A stretch of 33,187 nt of DNA from Deltaproteobacteria bacterium (GCA_020056965.1 JAGVGT010000036.1:1-33187), one strand, 5' to 3'; positions 21,254 to 29,779 are shown, numbered from the stretch's first letter. The notes: a model not told the origin generated them from the letters alone. Made by a program: numbers and translations.

Positions 21254-23497
21254 ATGGCCGGAAAAACCCAAAATATCCTGATCCTCGGCTCCAACGTCCT
21301 GATCAGCAGCCTGCCGATTAAGGAGGTCAGTCTGCTGCGCGAGGGCAGTCTGCCGGCCTACGGTTACAATCCCGGCGATTCCCTGGAGCTGCTGGCCGGG
21401 CGGGCCACCATCGAAGAAGGTCGTCAGGAGCAGTGTCTGACCTGGCTGAAAGCGATGCTCGACCAGACCGCCCCCCGTACCAATTTCCAGACCTGGACCT
21501 ACGGCGAGCAGCGCGAGGTCTACCAGTTCTTCCGCCGCCGCAAGATCGCCACCGACGACGACAGCCGGGGCTGGTTCATGTTCCACCAGATCCTCCCGCC
21601 GGAGGGGCGTAACGAGGCCGGGCTGGATCTCAAACTCACCCCCGCTAACCGCAAGCTCTTTGCCGGCAACAAAGGCATCATGGTCATCGACGACAGCGGC
21701 CACCCACCCGAGGCCGCCGCTTTCCTAAAAAAACACAACCCCGGCGCCTGGGTGATCGGCATGGGTATCAGTGTCGCCCACTGGCATGAGTGGACCGACC
21801 AGTTCTGCGCCGATTTCTGCCTGTTCTGCCGCCTGGCCGATCTCGAAACCACCCGGATGGAGATGGACAGCGGCTTGACCTGGGAAACCCTGGTCGCCAT
21901 GGCCCTGCGCGCCCTGCAGTCGCCCGAGGTGGGGCTCTGGGATGCGGAGCGGCGCTGCTTCCGCAGCCATGTAATCATCGAGATGTTCCCGCACGGCCTG
22001 CTTTACGTGGGTCCGGAAGGCATCCTCTTCCGCCATCGCAAATTCTGCCGGCCCGAGAAAAGCTCGCCCCGCCACCGGGGTTCGGTGCCCTGTTACGACA
22101 CCCTGGTCACCTCGATGCTGGCCCTGGACTGCATCCGCACCGGTCGGCTGATGGCCTGTCAGAACTACTTCTACGACTTCTCCGACCGGGTCTTGCGCAA
22201 CTGGCAGTTCCTGAACGAGCACGGTTATTTTTTCGACGGCCAGCTGCAACTGCCGACCCTGGATTTTTCCCCCACCTGCGGGGTACCCGACAGCTGCCTG
22301 CTGGCGGCGGGGGCTGCCGACCCCTGTCTGATCGAACTGTCGGCCGCCGACCCGGCCTTCGACCACCTGCTCGAACAGGTCTCGCGCCAGAGCTGGAGCG
22401 CCGAAAAGAAAGCGGCCATCCGGGAATTTTTCCCCTATAAGACGGCCTTTCACCCGGTCGGCAACGCTGAGCTGCCCGACAACTTTTTGGGTGTGGCTGC
22501 CGAGGTTCTTCACTACCTGAAGGAAGAGGTGAGCTGGAAGAACGGTTTTGACAACCTCAGGCTCTTCCCGGTCGGCCACCTGCGCACCACCGATCCGGTG
22601 GAGATCGACGCCATCACCACCTTGCAGAACGTCATGGATAGCTACGTCAGCCGGGAGAATTTCCTGCGGCCGCTCTGCATCGGGGTCTTCGGCCCGCCCG
22701 GCAGCGGCAAGTCCTTCGCAGTCAAGGAAGTGGCCCGGATGATCTCCAGCAAGTTCGACCACAATCCCTTCGAATTCTTCGAGTTCAACCTGACCCAGTT
22801 TTCCGGTCCCGACGAGATCAATTCGGCCATCGAGCCGATCCGTGCCTCGGTGGCCAAGGGCATGGTGCCCATCGTCTTCTGGGACGAGTTCGACTGCCGT
22901 TACGACGGCCACGAGTTCGGCTATCTGCGCTACTTCCTGCCCTCCATGCAGGACGGAGTCACTTACGTCCATGGCATCCCTTACAACATCGGGCGGGCGA
23001 TCTTCGTCTTCGCCGGCGGGGTTAAGGCCAACTGGGAGAGCCTGGAGCAGCTCCTGCACCTGGAAAACAACGAGCTGGTCAAGACCCTGAAGATTCCCGA
23101 TTTCCTCAGCCGGCTGCGGGTGGTTCTGGACATTGACGGTATCAACATTCCCGAACAGTGCCTGGACGATTCGGCTACGCCGGCCCAGCTGGCCGAGCTG
23201 CGCCGCATCCTCCTGAAGCGGGCCTTCATCATCGCCCATCAGATGGACACCCACTGGAAGCAGGCGGCCCGCAAGACCTCGGGGCTGTTGCTCCGGCTGC
23301 TTTTGGCCCATTACAAGTTTGGCGCCCGCTCCATCGAGGCGGTGATCGAATCGAGCGGTGCCGCCGAGCGCCTGGTCTACGGGTTACCCGAGCTGATCGG
23401 CCCGGCAGCGGCCCGTATCCACGCCGACTGGCGGATCGATCTGGAAAGAAGGGTGGACCTGCTCCGTAAGAGCAAGGGGCTGCGGGCGGTTTGGTAA
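21254..23497 (+). CDS. Large P-loop (AAA-like) ATPase with an N-terminal domain of unknown function
   Basis: A 747-residue cytoplasmic protein with two halves. The C-terminal half is an AAA-type ATPase: Walker A GPPGSGKSF (about residues 480-488), Walker B VPIVFWDEFD (about 538-547), and a downstream sensor-like stretch around IFVFAGG. The N-terminal half (about 1-400) is not a domain I can name with confidence. Its pattern is GIMVIDDSGH, then GAWVIGMGISV, then GLTWETLVAMALRAL, then VIIEMFPHGLLYVGPEGILF, then YDTLVTSMLAL. The order recalls a sugar-kinase (PfkB-like) fold found fused to ATPases in some bacteria. It is cotranscribed with an Rrf2 regulator. The role is unknown. Possibilities include a stress-responsive or defence-like ATPase. 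Confidence 0.8.
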   Translation: MAGKTQNILILGSNVLISSLPIKEVSLLREGSLPAYGYNPGDSLELLAGRATIEEGRQEQCLTWLKAMLDQTAPRTNFQTWTYGEQREVYQFFRRRKIATDDDSRGWFMFHQILPPEGRNEAGLDLKLTPANRKLFAGNKGIMVIDDSGHPPEAAAFLKKHNPGAWVIGMGISVAHWHEWTDQFCADFCLFCRLADLETTRMEMDSGLTWETLVAMALRALQSPEVGLWDAERRCFRSHVIIEMFPHGLLYVGPEGILFRHRKFCRPEKSSPRHRGSVPCYDTLVTSMLALDCIRTGRLMACQNYFYDFSDRVLRNWQFLNEHGYFFDGQLQLPTLDFSPTCGVPDSCLLAAGAADPCLIELSAADPAFDHLLEQVSRQSWSAEKKAAIREFFPYKTAFHPVGNAELPDNFLGVAAEVLHYLKEEVSWKNGFDNLRLFPVGHLRTTDPVEIDAITTLQNVMDSYVSRENFLRPLCIGVFGPPGSGKSFAVKEVARMISSKFDHNPFEFFEFNLTQFSGPDEINSAIEPIRASVAKGMVPIVFWDEFDCRYDGHEFGYLRYFLPSMQDGVTYVHGIPYNIGRAIFVFAGGVKANWESLEQLLHLENNELVKTLKIPDFLSRLRVVLDIDGINIPEQCLDDSATPAQLAELRRILLKRAFIIAHQMDTHWKQAARKTSGLLLRLLLAHYKFGARSIEAVIESSGAAERLVYGLPELIGPAAARIHADWRIDLERRVDLLRKSKGLRAVW

Positions 23498-23530
23498 CAC
23501 TGCGTCAAGTAGAGGGCGCCATTAATTGAA

Positions 23531-23642
23531 ATTCCCTCCCCCCTGGCGGGGGAGGGTTAGGGAGAGGGGGGAGGTTGCCAGGAACTTAAGAACCGGCAAC
23601 TTCACCCTCCCCCCACCCCCCCTCCCATAAAGGGAGGGGGAG
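23531..23642. repeat. G/C-rich double palindrome (CCCTCCCCC type)
   Basis: Left hairpin CCCTCCCCC with GGGGGAGGG, right hairpin CCCTCCC with GGGAGGG. Between them TTGCC and GGCAA pair around AGGAACTTAAGAACC. It is related in composition to the element at 3843-3910. It occupies most of the spacer between the ATPase gene and the cytochrome bd operon. Confidence 0.6.
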
Positions 23643-23665
23643 CTGCATCAACCGGGGGAGAAAAT

Positions 23666-23887
23666 ATGAATAACAAACTCGGTCGTATCATCGCCCTTTA
23701 TCGGGATGGCTTCAAATCCATGGTTGTCGGCCGGCTTCTGTGGAAGGTCATTCTGGTCAAGCTGGTCGTTCTGTATGCGCTGGCGAAATTCTTTTTCCCC
23801 GATTATCTGCGGGCGAATTTCTCCACGGACCAAGCGCGCGCGGACCATGTCCTCGCCGCTCTGACCCAAGCGCATGCGGATCGCTAA
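23666..23887 (+). CDS. DUF4492 small membrane protein of cytochrome bd operon
   Basis: A 73-residue protein, LGRIIALYRDGFKSMVVGRLLWKVILVKLVVLYALAKFFFP, with one membrane helix (about residues 27-46) preceded by a basic amphipathic segment and followed by a short polar tail. This matches what I know of DUF4492, a family regularly found just before cydA in anaerobes. It probably assists assembly or stability of the oxidase. GGGGGAG lies before ATG 23666, and cydA starts 31 bases after its stop. Confidence 0.85.
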   Translation: MNNKLGRIIALYRDGFKSMVVGRLLWKVILVKLVVLYALAKFFFPDYLRANFSTDQARADHVLAALTQAHADR

Positions 23888-23918
23888 ACAAGCGTAACTA
23901 GTCAAGGAGGAGGAAAAA

Positions 23919-25448
23919 ATGGAGATGGAAATACTGAGTACAGTGAACTGGGCGAGGGCGCAGTTCGCCCTGACCGCCATGTATCACTGGATATTTGTGC
24001 CCCTGACCCTGGGGCTGTCGTTCCTGGTGGCGTTCTTTGAGTCGATCTACCTGAAGAGCGGCAACGAGGAGTGGAAAAAAATCACTAAATTCTGGATGAC
24101 CCTGTTCGGCATCAACTTCGCCATCGGGGTGGCCACCGGGATCATCCTGGAGTTTGAGTTCGGAACCAACTGGTCCAATTATTCCTGGATGGTCGGCGAT
24201 ATTTTCGGGGCGCCGCTGGCGGTGGAAGGAATCTTCGCCTTCTTCCTGGAGGCGACCTTCTTTGCCGTGATGTTCTTCGGCTGGGAGCGGGTCTCCAAGA
24301 AGTTCCACCTCTTCTCCACCTGGATGGTGGCGGTGGGTTCCAACCTTTCGGCGATGTGGATCCTGATCGCCAACGGTTGGATGCAGTTCCCCACCGGCAT
24401 GGCCTTCAATCCCGACAAGGCTCGCTTCGAGATGCAGAACATCTGGGATGTCTTCCTTTCGCCGGTGGCGATCAGCAAGTTCGTCCATGCCACCAGCTCC
24501 AGCTTTATCGTGGCCGCGCTGTTTGTCCTCGGGATTTCCGCCCTCTTTCTCCTGCAGAAACGGCACCAGAAGATGGCCAAACGCAGCATGGCGGTGGCGG
24601 CGGTCTTCGGCCTGGTCGCCTCGCTGTTCGTGGCGATCAACGGCGACGAGTCGGCCTATTCGGTGGCCCAGCGTCAGCCCATGAAACTGGCGGCCATGGA
24701 AGGGCTGTACCAGGGCAGCACCGGCGCGTCACTGGTCGCCTTCGGCGTCCTGAACCCCGCCAAGGACGTTGGTGATAATCAGTCGGAATTCCTGGTTTCG
24801 GCCAAACTGCCGGGGCTGCTGTCGCTACTGGCCACCCGTGATTTCAACGGGTTCGTGCCGGGCATCAACGATCTGGTGGCCGGCAACCCGGCGCAAAACA
24901 TTATCGGTGCCAACGAGCGGGTCGCCAACGGCAAGATCGCCGTTGCCGCCCTAGCCGGCTACAAGGAGGCTAAGGGTAGAGGCGACGCCGCAGGCGCGGC
25001 GGCGGCCCTGGCCACCTTCAACACCTACCAGGGTGATCTGGGCTACGGCTATCTGAAGAACGGCGAAGCCGCGGTGCCGCCGGTGGCCGCCACCTTCTAC
25101 AGTTTCCACATCATGGTGGTTCTGGGCAGCCTCTTCATCCTGTTGTTCGTGCTGGTCCTTTACCACCTGAAGAAGGGCGATATTGAAAACTGCACCAATC
25201 TCAACCAGGCCAGCTTCTATGCCCTATTTTTCGGCTATGTCGCCAGCCAGGCCGGCTGGGTGGTCGCTGAAGTGGGCCGGCAACCCTGGGCCATCCAGAA
25301 TCTCCTGCCGGTGGGCGTGGCCGCCACCCCGATCGGTTCGGGCAACGTCCAGGCTACCTTTTTCATTTTCCTGATCCTGTTCACCACGCTGCTGATCGCG
25401 GAAATCGGCATCATGGTCAAGCAGATCAAAATCGGACCGGAGGCGTGA
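23919..25448 (+). CDS. cydA: Cytochrome bd quinol oxidase subunit I
   Basis: Inner-membrane quinol:O2 oxidoreductase subunit binding hemes b558, b595 and d, 509 residues. The heme ligands can be found: H23 in TAMYHWIFVPLTLG, the second histidine in KFVHATSSSFIVAA, and the methionine in FHIMVVLGSLF. The quinol-site residues lie in GDESAYSVAQRQPMKLAAMEG (Lys and Glu of the KLAAxE motif). The Q-loop is of the long, E. coli-like type, with DLGYGYL near its end. GRQPWAIQNLLPVGVA follows. AAGGAGGAGG precedes ATG 23919. High-affinity bd oxidases let anaerobes consume traces of O2 and resist NO, cyanide and sulfide. Confidence 0.98.
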   Translation: MEMEILSTVNWARAQFALTAMYHWIFVPLTLGLSFLVAFFESIYLKSGNEEWKKITKFWMTLFGINFAIGVATGIILEFEFGTNWSNYSWMVGDIFGAPLAVEGIFAFFLEATFFAVMFFGWERVSKKFHLFSTWMVAVGSNLSAMWILIANGWMQFPTGMAFNPDKARFEMQNIWDVFLSPVAISKFVHATSSSFIVAALFVLGISALFLLQKRHQKMAKRSMAVAAVFGLVASLFVAINGDESAYSVAQRQPMKLAAMEGLYQGSTGASLVAFGVLNPAKDVGDNQSEFLVSAKLPGLLSLLATRDFNGFVPGINDLVAGNPAQNIIGANERVANGKIAVAALAGYKEAKGRGDAAGAAAALATFNTYQGDLGYGYLKNGEAAVPPVAATFYSFHIMVVLGSLFILLFVLVLYHLKKGDIENCTNLNQASFYALFFGYVASQAGWVVAEVGRQPWAIQNLLPVGVAATPIGSGNVQATFFIFLILFTTLLIAEIGIMVKQIKIGPEA

Positions 25449-25451
25449 CCA

Positions 25452-26588
25452 ATGATCGGCAATCTCGATTTGGCAACATTACAGAATATCTGGTGGCTGA
25501 TCGGTTCGGTGGTCGGCTCCCTTTTTCTCTTCCTGACCTTTGTGCAGGGCGGACAGACCCTGCTCTTTACCACCCCCCAGGGCGACCTGGAGAAAAACCT
25601 GATCATCAATTCGATCGGGCGCAAATGGGAGTTGACCTTTACTACCCTGGTCCTCTTCGGCGGCGCCCTGTTCGCGGCCTTCCCGCTCTTTTACGCTACC
25701 AGTTTCGGCGGCGCCTACTGGGTGTGGATGCTGATCCTTTTCACCTTTATCGTTCAGGCGGTGAGCTTTGAGTACCGCTCCAAGCCGAACAATTTTCTGG
25801 GGGCCAAGACCTATGAGGTCTTTCTGCTCATCAACGGTAGCCTGGGGATTCTGCTGATCGGCGCGGCGGTGGGTACCTTCTTCACCGGTTCCCGTTTCGT
25901 CCTGAACGGTTATAACTCGGTGGCCTGGCAGGCCCCGTTCCACGGCCTGGAGGCGGCGTTGAACCTTTTCAATGTCTCTCTGGGGCTGTTCCTGGTCTTC
26001 CTGGCCCGGGTTCTGGGCGCCCTCTATCTGCTCAACAACATCGACCATGCCCCGCTGAACGAGCGCTGCCGGGCGGCCGCCTGGGTCAACTTCCTTATTG
26101 CCCTGCCTTTTCTGCTGGTGGTGCTGGTGAGTCTGTTGGTCATGGACGGTTTCGCGGTTGATCCCGCCACCGGCGTGGTTTCGATGGAATCTGGCAAGTA
26201 TCTCCACAACCTGCTGGCCATGCCGATGGTCGATCTGCTGCTTCTGGCCGGACTGGTAGGCGTGATCTACGGGGTGGTCTCCGCCAAGTTCCTCAAGAAG
26301 GATTGCGGGATCTGGTTTGCCGGGCTGGGCACGGTGCTGGTCGGCCTGGCCATCTTCGCCCTGGCCGGCTATAACAACACCGCCTTTTATCCGTCGCTCA
26401 GCGACCTGCAGTCGAGCCTGTCGATCCGCAACGCCTCCAGCAGCCACTACACCCTGGTCGCCATGACCTACGTGGCCTTGGCGGTGCCCTTTGTCCTCGC
26501 CTATATTTTTTACGTCTGGAAACTGATGGACGCCAAGAAAATCACCCCGAAGGAACTGGACGGGGAATACGCCAAAGACATGTATTAA
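25452..26588 (+). CDS. cydB: Cytochrome bd quinol oxidase subunit II
   Basis: A 378-residue integral membrane partner of CydA with about eight or nine membrane helices. The N-terminus LATLQNIWWLIGSVVGSLFLFLTFVQGG is typical, with an early WW-aromatic stretch. It reads FTTLVLFGGALFAAFPLFYATSFGG and YNSVAWQAPFHGLEAALNLFNVSLGL downstream, and ends in a cytoplasmic tail after the last helix. CydB has no heme in most members. It begins 3 bases after the cydA stop, so they are coupled. The CydX-like peptide follows after 14 bases. Confidence 0.97.
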   Translation: MIGNLDLATLQNIWWLIGSVVGSLFLFLTFVQGGQTLLFTTPQGDLEKNLIINSIGRKWELTFTTLVLFGGALFAAFPLFYATSFGGAYWVWMLILFTFIVQAVSFEYRSKPNNFLGAKTYEVFLLINGSLGILLIGAAVGTFFTGSRFVLNGYNSVAWQAPFHGLEAALNLFNVSLGLFLVFLARVLGALYLLNNIDHAPLNERCRAAAWVNFLIALPFLLVVLVSLLVMDGFAVDPATGVVSMESGKYLHNLLAMPMVDLLLLAGLVGVIYGVVSAKFLKKDCGIWFAGLGTVLVGLAIFALAGYNNTAFYPSLSDLQSSLSIRNASSSHYTLVAMTYVALAVPFVLAYIFYVWKLMDAKKITPKELDGEYAKDMY

Positions 26589-26602
26589 TAAGGAGAAACA
26601 CC

Positions 26603-26695
26603 ATGAGCTTTCTACTGTTGATCGGCTGGGTCGTGACCATTGCCGTATCTTATTGCGTTGCCAATATTGTTCTGAAGAAGATCAACCTGTTCTGA
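26603..26695 (+). CDS. cydX: CydX-like 30-residue membrane peptide
   Basis: A 30-residue peptide, MSFLLLIGWVVTIAVSYCVA then NIVLKKINLF, with a single membrane helix and a basic cytoplasmic end. AAGGAGAAACACC precedes ATG 26603, an ideal ribosome binding site. It stands where CydX/YbgT is found in cydAB operons, 14 bases after cydB, and a hairpin terminator follows. The sequence does not match E. coli CydX (which starts MWYFAWILG), so homology is by position, size and topology only. CydX is needed for stable heme binding in the oxidase. Confidence 0.72.
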   Translation: MSFLLLIGWVVTIAVSYCVANIVLKKINLF

Positions 26696-26704
26696 TCCAC
26701 AACG

Positions 26705-26735
26705 CCCCGGGGCAGGAGCCAAACCTGCCCCGGGG
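26705..26735 (+). terminator. Hairpin terminator after the cytochrome bd operon
   Basis: CCCCGGGGCAGG (26705-26716) and CCTGCCCCGGGG (26724-26735) are perfect 12-base arms with a 7-base loop. It is followed by TTCGTTGG, a weak T-run, 9 bases after the CydX-like stop. Confidence 0.75.
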
Positions 26736-27185
26736 TTCGTTGGTATTTCTCGTCGCCATCCAAGTCGCGTCCCATGATTTTCCTTCTCCGCCCAGACACT
26801 TCATTGCTCCCTGAGCCAAGCTGACACCGGAGTTATTCTTGGCGCTGTTCGCCGTCCTGTCAAAGAGGAAAGTCCTTTTTCGTAGGACTCCGGCGGTAGA
26901 CGGCATCAAGATAATAATTATCAATAGACAGCTATCTAATTGAATTAAAAATATTATTTATTTAATTCATATACTGGTTAGCTTTGTGGCATGTTTTTTG
27001 ATGTGTATAATAGGAAAGCCTCGGGAATATTGCCTGGCCTGATCACTTAGGTTGGTTCCCCGGTCTTGTAAATGGAAAATTTTTGTGAGTAGTATTGAGT
27101 ATCCCGGGTTGCTTTTGGATTGAATTATCGGGAATCATCGAGGCGAAGTAAATTCTCGTCAGTTTCGGAAAGGAGGCTGCATAGG
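26736..27185 (+). promoter_or_regulatory. Long AT-rich leader and promoter region of the cbb3 operon
   Basis: No gene is supported here. It contains an AT-rich dyad, TGAATTAAA (26941-26949) and TTTAATTCA (26961-26969), with an 11-base spacer. A possible promoter follows, TTGTGG (26984-26989) and TATAAT (27006-27011), 16 bases apart. Transcription from it would leave a leader of roughly 170 bases. The dyad just upstream could be a regulator site. The ribosome binding site is AGGAGG (27169-27174). Confidence 0.45.
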
Positions 27186-28514
27186 ATGGAGAGTCCGGGG
27201 GAACTGGTCAATAACGACTTGGTCAAGGGCTGGCTCCAGTGGGGGTTTTTCTGGTCGATCTTCGGGCCGTTGATCGGTATCCTGGTTTCGCTGAAATTCA
27301 ATTACCCCAACTTTCTCAACAGTGAATTCACCGTCTTCGGCCGCCTCCGCCCCATCCACATCAACGGGGTGATCTTCGGCTTCTTCACCACCGTGATCTT
27401 CGGGCTATTTTACTACATGGTGCCCAAGATCACCGGGGTGCGCCTCTATCGCGAGGAGTGGGGGAGGCCGCTGATCGTGGTCTGGAATCTGGCCCTGAGC
27501 GCCGGTTTTATCGGCATTCTCGCCGGCTACAACAGCGGCCTGGAGGTGGCAGAATTCCCGGCCCCGGTGGCGGCGGTACTCTGGCTGGTCTTTGTGACCA
27601 TCGCCTTCCAGATCTTCATGACCATCAGTCGCCGGAAGGAGGAGGTTCTCTACGTCTCGCTCTGGTATATAATCGCCGCCCTGGTCTGGACCAGTGTCAA
27701 CCTGCTGCTCGGTTATTTCATCCTGCCTTATGCGGCCAGCGGCGCCAACAGCGCGGCGTTGCACGGCCTCTTTATCCATTACACGGTGGGGCTGTGGATC
27801 ACTCCAGCCGGGCTGGCCTGCATCTATTATTTCCTGCCGGCGGCCTCCGGGAATCCCCTGTACAGCCATCGGCTGGGGATGATCGGTTTCTGGACCCTGG
27901 CCTTCTTCTACCCTTACGTGGGCATCCATCACTATCTCTTCAGCCCTATCGTCGACTGGGCCGAGACCCTGGCCATCGGGGCCAGTCTGATGCTGATCAT
28001 CCCGGTTACTGCCGTCCTGGTCAATTTCTACGGCACCCTGAAAGGGCGTTGGGAGACCTTTTTAAGTGATTTCACGGTCCGGTTGTTGATCGTCGGAACC
28101 CTCTTCTACTTTCTCGGCAGCCTGCAGGGCAGCTTTGAGGCCATGCGCGGCCTGCAGAAGTCCACCCACTTTACCGATTTCGTCATCGCCCACTCGCATC
28201 TCACCGTCTTCGGGGGCTACGTCATCTTTGCCCTGGCCTCCTGCTATTACGTGTGGCCGAAGGTCTCCGGAAGGAGCTTCAATCGAGAGTTGGCCCGCTG
28301 GTCCACCTGGCTGATCGTGGTCGGCATCTCGACCATGGGGTTGGGACTGATCACCCAGGGGTTGATCCAGGGCAACATGCTGATCGGCGGCAGCGTCTTC
28401 GTGGACAGCGTCGCCGCCATGAAACCTTACTGGCTGGTGCGCAGCGCCGCCGGGATCGCCATGGATGTCGGGGTGGCCCTGGTCGCCATCAATCTGCTGC
28501 GGGGGAAGGCATGA
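27186..28514 (+). CDS. ccoN: cbb3-type cytochrome c oxidase catalytic subunit
   Basis: Catalytic heme-copper oxidase subunit, 442 residues, shorter than most CcoN (about 475-530). I begin at ATG 27186 (MESPGELVNND) after AGGAGG. The in-frame ATG at 27120 adds 22 residues with no ribosome binding site. Ligands are present: H58 in RPIHING for the low-spin heme b, CuB histidines in GLFIHYTVGLW and VGIHHYLFSP, and HxH in TDFVIAHSHLTVFGG for hemes b3 and b. The cross-link tyrosine aligns with FYPYVGIHH. cbb3 enzymes reduce O2 at very low concentration and may pump protons. Stop and next start overlap (ATGA 28511-28514). Confidence 0.95.
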   Translation: MESPGELVNNDLVKGWLQWGFFWSIFGPLIGILVSLKFNYPNFLNSEFTVFGRLRPIHINGVIFGFFTTVIFGLFYYMVPKITGVRLYREEWGRPLIVVWNLALSAGFIGILAGYNSGLEVAEFPAPVAAVLWLVFVTIAFQIFMTISRRKEEVLYVSLWYIIAALVWTSVNLLLGYFILPYAASGANSAALHGLFIHYTVGLWITPAGLACIYYFLPAASGNPLYSHRLGMIGFWTLAFFYPYVGIHHYLFSPIVDWAETLAIGASLMLIIPVTAVLVNFYGTLKGRWETFLSDFTVRLLIVGTLFYFLGSLQGSFEAMRGLQKSTHFTDFVIAHSHLTVFGGYVIFALASCYYVWPKVSGRSFNRELARWSTWLIVVGISTMGLGLITQGLIQGNMLIGGSVFVDSVAAMKPYWLVRSAAGIAMDVGVALVAINLLRGKA

Positions 28515-29779
28515 AAAAAGCAAAATTTGTCGCCCTCCTGGCCGGCTTCACTTTCATCTTCCTGGCCATCATGGTCCAGGCCATCATCCCGTCGCTCTTG
28601 AAAGAAACGGAAATCAAATACGTCACCAAAACGATCCGCACCCCCCTCGGCGAGCTCACCGAGGTCAAGGGTGACTCCCGGCCATACGCGGGGCTGGTCG
28701 AGCAGGGCCGCAGGATCTATATCCGGGAAGGGTGCTGGTACTGCCATTCCATGTACGTTCGGCCGGTGACTGGGGAAGAACGGCGCTGGGGGCCGGTCTC
28801 CCAGGTCGGCGAATATGCCTATGACACCCCGCATCTCTTCGGGACTCGGCGGATCGGCCCGGATTTGTCTCGGGCGGGCGGTAAGTATGGTGACGACTGG
28901 CACCGCGTCCACTTCGCCGATGGTCGGCTAATTGTGCCGGAGTCGATCATGCCCAAGTTCCCCTGGCTCTTTGAAAACCATCAAGGCCTGCAGGGACCCA
29001 GTGCGGAGGGCCAGGCCCTGATCGCCTTTGTCCAGAACCTCGGCATGAACCGGGGCAAATGGCGCGACGATTTCAGCAGCCAGAACCTGAGCGGCGGCTC
29101 CGCGGCCCTTGCCACCGCCGCATCCCTGCGCCACGGCCGGGAGGTCTACGAATTACGCTGTCTCGGCTGCCATGGGGAAAAAGGTGACGGCCAGGGCCCG
29201 GCGGCGAAGTTCTTCGTCAAGGTGCAGCCCCGCAACTTTACCTCCGGCTCGTTTAAGTTTCGCACCACTCCCAGCGGCTCACTGCCGCTGGACGGCGATC
29301 TCTATCGGACTATCACCGTGGGGGTAAGAGGCACCGCCATGCCGCCCTGGTATGAACTGCCGGAGGGCGACCGCTGGGATGTGGCCCAGTACCTTAAAAA
29401 CTTTGCGGCCGACTTTAAGGAGTCCGTCCCGGAGCCGCCTTTCCATATCCCGCCGGCACCCCGGGCAACCCCGGAGTTGTTGGCCCGGGGCAAGGAGTTG
29501 CATAAAACCTTCCAGTGCGCGACCTGCCACGGCGAGGACCATCGCGGTAACGGCGAGTCGGCGGCATCGCTCACCGACGATTGGGGCAACCATGTCCAGC
29601 CGGCCGATTTCACCAGCGGCGTCTTCAAGGTCGGACCCCGGCCCGAGGATATCTACCGGACCTTCATGACCGGCCTGAACGGCACCCCCATGCCCTCCTA
29701 CGACTCAATCCTCCCCACCGACGAGGACCGCTGGGCCCTGGCCTACTTCATCCTCAGCCTCTCGGCGGACCGGCCATGA
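28511..29779 (+). CDS. Triheme CcoO-like subunit fused to two cytochrome c domains
   Basis: A 422-residue membrane-anchored triheme protein. One N-terminal membrane helix (residues 5-27) is followed by a CcoO-type monoheme domain with CWYCH at 75-79 and MYVRP after it. A second domain has CLGCH at 217-221 (GCHGEKGDGQGP) and a third has CATCH at 336-340 (CHGEDHRGNG). Each later domain has an MP-type axial-ligand region (GTAMPPW and GTPMPSY). Canonical cbb3 has separate CcoO (one heme) and CcoP (two hemes); here the two functions appear joined and CcoP's own membrane anchor is absent. It overlaps ccoN and ccoS. It would carry electrons from periplasmic donors to the catalytic site. Confidence 0.92.
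   Translation: MKKAKFVALLAGFTFIFLAIMVQAIIPSLLKETEIKYVTKTIRTPLGELTEVKGDSRPYAGLVEQGRRIYIREGCWYCHSMYVRPVTGEERRWGPVSQVGEYAYDTPHLFGTRRIGPDLSRAGGKYGDDWHRVHFADGRLIVPESIMPKFPWLFENHQGLQGPSAEGQALIAFVQNLGMNRGKWRDDFSSQNLSGGSAALATAASLRHGREVYELRCLGCHGEKGDGQGPAAKFFVKVQPRNFTSGSFKFRTTPSGSLPLDGDLYRTITVGVRGTAMPPWYELPEGDRWDVAQYLKNFAADFKESVPEPPFHIPPAPRATPELLARGKELHKTFQCATCHGEDHRGNGESAASLTDDWGNHVQPADFTSGVFKVGPRPEDIYRTFMTGLNGTPMPSYDSILPTDEDRWALAYFILSLSADRP

Noticed and set aside
21725-23311. 528-residue frame antisense to the large ATPase gene
   Set aside because: Shadow frame with Gln/Gly/Asp/His bias. The plus-strand protein has clear Walker A and B motifs.
23531-23642. CRISPR-like repeat region
   Set aside because: Only two unequal palindromes and no regular spacers. 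No cas genes in the window.
26682-26924. 80-residue minus-strand frame after the cytochrome bd operon
   Set aside because: It overlaps the CydX-like gene and its terminator and has no ribosome binding site or recognisable sequence.
26988-27003. Second sigma-54-like promoter (TGGCATGTTTTTTGAT) before ccoN
   Set aside because: Spacing is right, but the near-invariant -12 GC is replaced by GA. A sigma-70-like TATAAT lies close by and is the better explanation.
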